Below are positions 59,426 through 64,000 of a stretch of DNA of 64,000 nucleotides, one piece after another. Made by a program: the position numbers and the translations under genes. The stretch is from assembly GCF_902498065.1 (NCBI RefSeq), contig NZ_CABVIR010000001.1:1-64000 (forward strand), given 5' to 3'. Position 1 is the first letter of the stretch. Every line of letters begins with the position of its first letter. The notes under the pieces were generated by a model, which had not been told where the DNA came from, made no database searches, and saw only the letters and a program-made list of their open reading frames with translations. Source of the stretch: Pseudomonas fluorescens (lineage in GTDB: Bacteria > Pseudomonadota > Gammaproteobacteria > Pseudomonadales > Pseudomonadaceae).

Positions 59426-62023
59426 ATGAACACTGAATTCCGTAAACCGCTGCCCGGCAGCCATCTGGATTATTTCGACGTCCGTGCGGCGGTCGAAGCC
59501 ATCCAGCCCGGCGCCTACGACACCCTGCCGTACACCTCTCGCGTGCTGGCGGAAAACCTGGTGCGTCGCTGCGACCCGGCCACGCTCACCGAATCCCTGA
59601 AGCAATTCATCGAGCGCAAACGCGACCTCGACTTCCCATGGTTCCCGGCCCGTGTGGTCTGCCACGACATTCTCGGCCAGACCGCGCTGGTCGACCTCGC
59701 CGGCCTGCGTGACGCCATCGCCCTGCAAGGTGGCGACCCGGCGCAAGTGAACCCGGTGGTGCCGACGCAACTGATCGTCGATCACTCGTTGGCCGTCGAG
59801 CGCGGTGGCTTCGATCCGGATGCGTTCGAGAAGAACCGCGCCATCGAAGACCGTCGCAACGAAGACCGTTTCCACTTCATCAACTGGACCAAAAAAGCCT
59901 TCAAGAATGTTGACGTGATTCCACCGGGCAACGGGATCATGCACCAGATCAACCTGGAGAAAATGTCTCCGGTGATCCAAGTGCGCGACGGCGTGGCGTT
60001 CCCCGATACCTGCGTCGGCACCGACAGCCACACCCCGCACGTCGATGCGCTGGGCGTGATCGCCATCGGCGTCGGTGGCCTGGAAGCGGAAAGCGTGATG
60101 CTCGGCCGCGCCTCGTGGATGCGTCTGCCGGAAAGCGTCGGCGTCGAACTGACCGGCAAGCTGCAACCGGGCATCACCGCCACCGACATGGTGCTGGCGC
60201 TGACCGAGTTCCTGCGCAAGCAAAAAGTCGTTGGCGCGTGGCTGGAGTTCTTCGGCGAAGGCGCTTCCGCGCTGACCCTCGGCGACCGCGCAACCATTTC
60301 CAACATGGCCCCGGAATACGGCGCCACCGCGGCGATGTTCTACATCGACCAGCAGACCATCGACTACCTCAAACTCACCGGCCGTGAAGACGAGCAGGTG
60401 CAACTGGTCGAGCACTACGCCAAGACCACAGGCCTGTGGGCCGACAGCCTGAAGGGCGCGCAATACGAGCGCGGCTTGACCTTCAACCTGTCCTCGGTGG
60501 TGCGCAACATGGCTGGCCCGAGCAACCCGCACGCTCGCGTGGCAACCTCTGACCTGGCCGCGCAAGGCATCTCCGGCCAATGGGACGACGTGCCCGGCCA
60601 GATGCCGGACGGCGCGGTCATCATCGCCGCCATCACCAGTTGCACCAACACCAGCAACCCGCGCAACGTCATCGCGGCGGGCCTGCTGGCGCGCAACGCC
60701 AACAAGCTCGGGTTGACCCGCAAGCCGTGGGTCAAATCGTCCCTGGCACCGGGTTCGAAAACCGTGGCGCTGTACCTGGACGAAGCCGGCCTGACCACCG
60801 AACTGGAACAACTCGGTTTCGGCGTCGTGGCTTTCGCGTGCACCACCTGCAACGGCATGTCCGGTGCGCTGGACCCGGTGATCCAGCAAGAAATCATCGA
60901 CCGCGACCTGTACGCCACCGCGGTGCTCTCGGGCAACCGCAACTTCGACGGGCGGATTCACCCGTACGCCAAGAATGCATTCCTCGCTTCGCCGCCATTG
61001 GTGGTGGCTTACGCCATCGCCGGCACCATCCGTTTCGACATCGAAAAAGATGTGCTGGGGCTGGACGCAAACGGCAAGGAAATCCGTCTGAAGGACATCT
61101 GGCCGAGCGACGAAGAGATCGACGCCGTGGTGAAAACTTCGGTCAAACCGGAGCAGTTCCGTCAGGTCTACATCCCGATGTTCGCCATCCACGAAGACAC
61201 CGGCCCGAAGGTTACGCCGCTGTACGACTGGCGCGAGATGAGCACCTACATCCGCCGTCCGCCGTACTGGGAAGGCGCGTTGGCCGGTGCGCGTCCGCTC
61301 AAAGGCATGCGTCCGCTGGCGGTGCTGCCGGACAACATCACCACCGATCACCTGTCGCCGTCGAACGCGATCATGCTCGACAGCGCCGCCGGCGAATACC
61401 TGGCGAAAATGGGCCTGCCGGAGGAGGACTTCAACTCCTACGCCACGCACCGTGGTGACCACCTGACCGCGCAACGCGCCACCTTCGCCAACCCGAAACT
61501 GTTCAACGAAATGGTCCTGGAAAACGGCAAGGTCAAGCAGGGCTCGCTGGCCCGTGTCGAGCCTGAAGGCAAAGTGATGCGCATGTGGGAAGCCATCGAA
61601 ACCTACATGGAACGCAAGCAGCCGTTGATCATCATCGCCGGCGCCGACTACGGTCAGGGTTCATCCCGGGACTGGGCGGCGAAGGGCGTGCGTCTGGCGG
61701 GCGTGGAAGCGATTGCCGCCGAAGGGTTCGAGCGCATCCACCGCACCAACCTGGTGGGCATGGGCGTGTTGCCGCTGGAGTTCAAGCCGGGCACCAATCG
61801 CCACACGCTCGCCATCGACGGCAGTGAAACCTACGACGTGATTGGCGAGCGCACGCCGCGCGCCGAGCTGACGCTGGTGATCAATCGCAAAAACGGTGAG
61901 CGCGTCGAAGTGCCGGTGACCTGCCGCCTCGATACCGCCGAAGAAGTGTCGATCTACGAGGCCGGCGGCGTGCTGCAACGCTTCGCGCAGGACTTCCTCG
62001 AAGAATCGGCGGTCGCCGTCTAA
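59426..62023 (+). CDS. acnD: Fe/S-dependent 2-methylcitrate dehydratase AcnD
   Basis: The 865-residue protein is an aconitase-family enzyme. The iron-sulfur ligands are Cys406 in AAITSCTNTSNPRN and Cys472 and Cys475 in FACTTCNGMSG. Other signature stretches are TCVGTDSHTPHVDALGVIAI, RNEDRFHFINWTKKAF near the N-terminus, LSGNRNFDGRIHPYAKNAFL, DNITTDHLSPSNAI and the swivel-domain GADYGQGSSRDWAAKG. AcnD dehydrates 2-methylcitrate to a methylaconitate isomer which PrpF, encoded next, isomerises. The start at 59426 is close behind CCGAGTCCTGACCG. Confidence 0.95.
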   Translation: MNTEFRKPLPGSHLDYFDVRAAVEAIQPGAYDTLPYTSRVLAENLVRRCDPATLTESLKQFIERKRDLDFPWFPARVVCHDILGQTALVDLAGLRDAIALQGGDPAQVNPVVPTQLIVDHSLAVERGGFDPDAFEKNRAIEDRRNEDRFHFINWTKKAFKNVDVIPPGNGIMHQINLEKMSPVIQVRDGVAFPDTCVGTDSHTPHVDALGVIAIGVGGLEAESVMLGRASWMRLPESVGVELTGKLQPGITATDMVLALTEFLRKQKVVGAWLEFFGEGASALTLGDRATISNMAPEYGATAAMFYIDQQTIDYLKLTGREDEQVQLVEHYAKTTGLWADSLKGAQYERGLTFNLSSVVRNMAGPSNPHARVATSDLAAQGISGQWDDVPGQMPDGAVIIAAITSCTNTSNPRNVIAAGLLARNANKLGLTRKPWVKSSLAPGSKTVALYLDEAGLTTELEQLGFGVVAFACTTCNGMSGALDPVIQQEIIDRDLYATAVLSGNRNFDGRIHPYAKNAFLASPPLVVAYAIAGTIRFDIEKDVLGLDANGKEIRLKDIWPSDEEIDAVVKTSVKPEQFRQVYIPMFAIHEDTGPKVTPLYDWREMSTYIRRPPYWEGALAGARPLKGMRPLAVLPDNITTDHLSPSNAIMLDSAAGEYLAKMGLPEEDFNSYATHRGDHLTAQRATFANPKLFNEMVLENGKVKQGSLARVEPEGKVMRMWEAIETYMERKQPLIIIAGADYGQGSSRDWAAKGVRLAGVEAIAAEGFERIHRTNLVGMGVLPLEFKPGTNRHTLAIDGSETYDVIGERTPRAELTLVINRKNGERVEVPVTCRLDTAEEVSIYEAGGVLQRFAQDFLEESAVAV

Positions 62024-62036
62024 ATCAAGTTGTGCG

Positions 62037-62061
62037 GACGCGGGACTTCAAGTCCCGCGTC
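62037..62061 (+). promoter_or_regulatory. Perfect 12-bp hairpin between acnD and prpF
   Basis: GACGCGGGACTT and AAGTCCCGCGTC pair perfectly around one base (so effectively a 3- to 5-base loop). It starts 14 nt after the acnD stop and ends a few bases before the GAAGGAG site of prpF, without a T-tract. A processing, stability or translation-control element is possible. Confidence 0.5.
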
Positions 62062-62079
62062 TGTCTTGAAGGAGCACCC

Positions 62080-63270
62080 ATGGCTCACGCACCTCAAATC
62101 AAAATCCCCGCCACCTACATGCGCGGCGGCACCAGCAAAGGCGTGTTTTTCAGCCTCAAAGATCTGCCCGAAACGGCACAGATTCCCGGCCCGGCGCGCG
62201 ACGCGTTGTTGCTGCGGGTGATCGGCAGCCCCGACCCGTACGACAAGCAAATCGACGGCATGGGCGGCGCGACGTCCAGCACCAGCAAAACCGTGATCCT
62301 GTCGAAAAGCATCAAGGCTGATCACGACGTCGATTACCTGTTCGGTCAGGTCTCCATCGACAAGCCATTCGTGGACTGGAGCGGCAACTGCGGCAACCTG
62401 TCGGCGGCGGTCGGTTCGTTCGCCATCAGCAACGGCCTGGTGGACGCCAGCCGCATTCCGCACAACGGTGTGGCGGTGGTGCGCGTGTGGCAGGCCAACA
62501 TCGGCAAGACCATCATCGCCCACGTGCCGATCACCAACGGTGAAGTGCAGGAAACCGGTGATTTCGAACTCGACGGCGTGACCTTTCCGGCAGCCGAAGT
62601 ACAGGTTGAATTCATGGACCCGGCGGCGGAAGAGGAGGGCGGTGGCGGTTCGATGTTCCCTACCGGCAACCTGGTGGACGACCTCGAAGTGCCCGGCGTC
62701 GGGACGTTCAAGGCGACCATGATCAATGCGGGCATTCCGACTATTTTTGTCAATGCCGAAGACATCGGTTACACCGGCACCGAGTTGCAGGGCGCTATCA
62801 ACGGCGATCCGAAAGCACTGGCGATGTTCGAAAACATTCGGGCCTATGGCGCGTTGCGCATGGGGCTGATTTCGACTCTGGATGAAGCCGCCAAGCGTCA
62901 GCACACGCCGAAAGTGGCCTTCGTGGCCAAGCCTGCGGCGTACGTTTCTTCCAGTGGTAAAGCAATTGCGGCGGGTGATGTCGACCTGTTGGTGCGTGCA
63001 TTGTCGATGGGCAAATTGCACCACGCCATGATGGGCACCGCTGCGGTGGCCATCGGTACGGCGGCGGCGATTTCGGGCACTCTGGTCAACCTCGCGGCGG
63101 GCGGTATCGAACGCAACGCCGTGCGCTTCGGCCACCCGTCCGGCACCTTGCGCGTGGGGGCGCAAGCCAGCCAGGTGAACGGCGAGTGGACCGTGAAGAA
63201 AGCCATCATGAGCCGCAGTGCGCGGGTGTTGATGGAAGGTTTCGTCCGTGTGCCGGGGGATTCCTTCTAA
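62080..63270 (+). CDS. prpF: 2-methylaconitate isomerase PrpF
   Basis: The 396-residue protein shows the PrpF pattern: IPATYMRGGTSKGVFFSLKD at the start, PDPYDKQIDGMGGATSSTSK, VDWSGNCGNLSAAVGSFAIS and FPTGNLVDDLEV, and near the end RFGHPSGTLRVGAQ. The family has the diaminopimelate-epimerase-like fold. It isomerises the methylaconitate formed by AcnD so that an aconitase can hydrate it. The ATG at 62080 follows GAAGGAGC, the best ribosome binding site in the gap; the frame upstream runs through the hairpin and is not counted. Confidence 0.96.
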   Translation: MAHAPQIKIPATYMRGGTSKGVFFSLKDLPETAQIPGPARDALLLRVIGSPDPYDKQIDGMGGATSSTSKTVILSKSIKADHDVDYLFGQVSIDKPFVDWSGNCGNLSAAVGSFAISNGLVDASRIPHNGVAVVRVWQANIGKTIIAHVPITNGEVQETGDFELDGVTFPAAEVQVEFMDPAAEEEGGGGSMFPTGNLVDDLEVPGVGTFKATMINAGIPTIFVNAEDIGYTGTELQGAINGDPKALAMFENIRAYGALRMGLISTLDEAAKRQHTPKVAFVAKPAAYVSSSGKAIAAGDVDLLVRALSMGKLHHAMMGTAAVAIGTAAAISGTLVNLAAGGIERNAVRFGHPSGTLRVGAQASQVNGEWTVKKAIMSRSARVLMEGFVRVPGDSF

Positions 63271-63296
63271 CCCCGATCCAGAGATAAACACAAAAC

Positions 63297-63389
63297 CTTG
63301 TGGGAGCGGGCTTGCCCGCGATGAGGCCATAACATTCAACATCTATGTTGCTGATACACCGCCATCGCGGGCAAGCCCGCTCCCACAGT
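63297..63389. repeat. REP pair (REPIN) between prpF and prpD
   Basis: TTGTGGGAGCGGGCTTGCCC and GGGCAAGCCCGCTCCCACAG face each other. The spacer holds ACATCTATGTTG, the same kind of inner dyad as in the copies at 18426 and 49773. Confidence 0.8.
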
Positions 63390-63483
63390 TGATTGCATTT
63401 CAATAATAAGAACGGCGCCACCCACTGAGATTGAGCCCTGAACCGAGGTCCCATCAACGAAGCACTAACCGAGTGAATCGAAC

Positions 63484-64000
63484 ATGAGCACCAACGTCGA
63501 CCAGAACAACCGCCCCGACTACGACACGGTCCTGCAGGACATTGCCGATTACGTCCTGAACTTCAAAATCGAATCCAGAGAAGCATTTGATACCGCCCGC
63601 AACTGTCTGATGGACACTTTGGGTTGCGGCCTCCTGGCCCTGCGCTTCCCCGAATGCACCAAGCACCTGGGCCCGATCGTCGAAGGCACCGTCGTCCCGT
63701 TTGGCGCCCGCGTGCCGGGTACCAGCTACCGGCTGGATCCGGTGAAAGCGGCCTGGGACATCGGTTGCATCGTGCGTTGGCTCGACTACAACGACACCTG
63801 GCTCGCCGCCGAATGGGGGCATCCATCGGATAACCTCGGCGGCATTCTCTCGGTGGCCGATCATCTGTCGCAGAAGCGCCTGGCCAATGGCGACGCGCCG
63901 CTGACCGTGCGCGCCGTACTCGAAGCGATGATCATGGCTCACGAGATTCAAGGCGTGATCGCACTGGAAAACTCCTTCAACCGCGTAGGTCTTGATCACG
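63484..64000 (+). CDS. prpD: 2-methylcitrate dehydratase PrpD, 5' part
   Basis: The frame opens at the ATG at 63484 ([20 protein letters not shown]) and is open to the right edge, so about 172 of roughly 490 residues are present. Recognisable MmgE/PrpD-family stretches are [57 protein letters not shown] and [19 protein letters not shown]. PrpD is the cofactor-free 2-methylcitrate dehydratase; having both PrpD and AcnD/PrpF in one operon is common in Pseudomonas. It should be the last gene of the operon started by the GntR regulator. Confidence 0.95.
   Translation, partial: MSTNVDQNNRPDYDTVLQDIADYVLNFKIESREAFDTARNCLMDTLGCGLLALRFPECTKHLGPIVEGTVVPFGARVPGTSYRLDPVKAAWDIGCIVRWLDYNDTWLAAEWGHPSDNLGGILSVADHLSQKRLANGDAPLTVRAVLEAMIMAHEIQGVIALENSFNRVGLDH

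Noticed and set aside
59297..61474. 725-codon open frame on the minus strand opposite acnD
   Set aside because: Same low-complexity His/Val/Gln/Arg composition, runs through a REP pair at its end, and overlaps the well-supported acnD.
18426..63389. Repeated palindromes as a possible CRISPR array
   Set aside because: The repeats are scattered singly or in inverted pairs between genes rather than as direct repeats with regular spacers, and no cas gene is present.

Overview
The window is a chromosomal segment of a Pseudomonas, most likely of the P. fluorescens complex. The inference rests on GC-rich codon use, the propionate locus of the AcnD/PrpF type, an iron-sulfur CysH, a ThrH phosphatase, and roughly 18 copies of the extragenic palindromes typical of this group (core like GCGGGCAAGCCCGC with CTCCCACAGG). 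No rRNA, CRISPR array or replication origin was seen; there is one tRNA.

Layout. 1-7500 is a patchwork: a partial acyltransferase-3 gene, an IS4-family transposase remnant, an ethanolamine permease, two AT-rich genes (a NeuD/PglD-like acetyltransferase and a 3-hydroxyacyl-CoA dehydrogenase), a frameshifted phage lysis (Rz-like) remnant and a decayed IS3-family element whose inverted ends can still be read. 7700-15830 is the complete high-affinity potassium system kdpFABC-kdpDE. 16000-24600 holds mostly ordinary genes (patatin, lipoprotein, CHAD protein, thioesterase, Mpo1-like protein, chemoreceptor, speE, RraB-like protein). 25000-28190 is an operon of a circularly permuted ATP-grasp protein, an alpha-E protein and a transglutaminase. 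28260-36720 carries a cytochrome c, a thiolase plus multifunctional beta-oxidation enzyme, a glutamine amidotransferase, corA, an acylglycerolphosphate acyltransferase and a crotonase.

37026-37115 is tRNA-Ser(GGA) with promoter and terminator. It is followed by a serine hydrolase, a YbjQ-family protein, two tandem glycine-zipper proteins and two very acidic small proteins. 41270-46540 is an Rhs polymorphic toxin whose C-terminus looks like the catalytic chain of cholera toxin, with a tightly coupled putative immunity gene. 46800-52870 has a HAD phosphatase, a divergent SDR/LysR pair, cysH, thrH and pabB. 53080-56150 is a second peptide-ligase type operon (retropepsin-like protease, inactive transglutaminase fused to seven membrane helices, ATP-grasp ligase). 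56445 to the right edge is the 2-methylcitrate operon: GntR regulator, prpB, prpC, acnD, prpF and the start of prpD.

The most promising material is the Rhs cholera-toxin-like effector with its immunity gene and the two separate ATP-grasp/transglutaminase modules, whose substrates cannot be read from the sequence. No computation was run; positions, frames and motif matches were read by eye.
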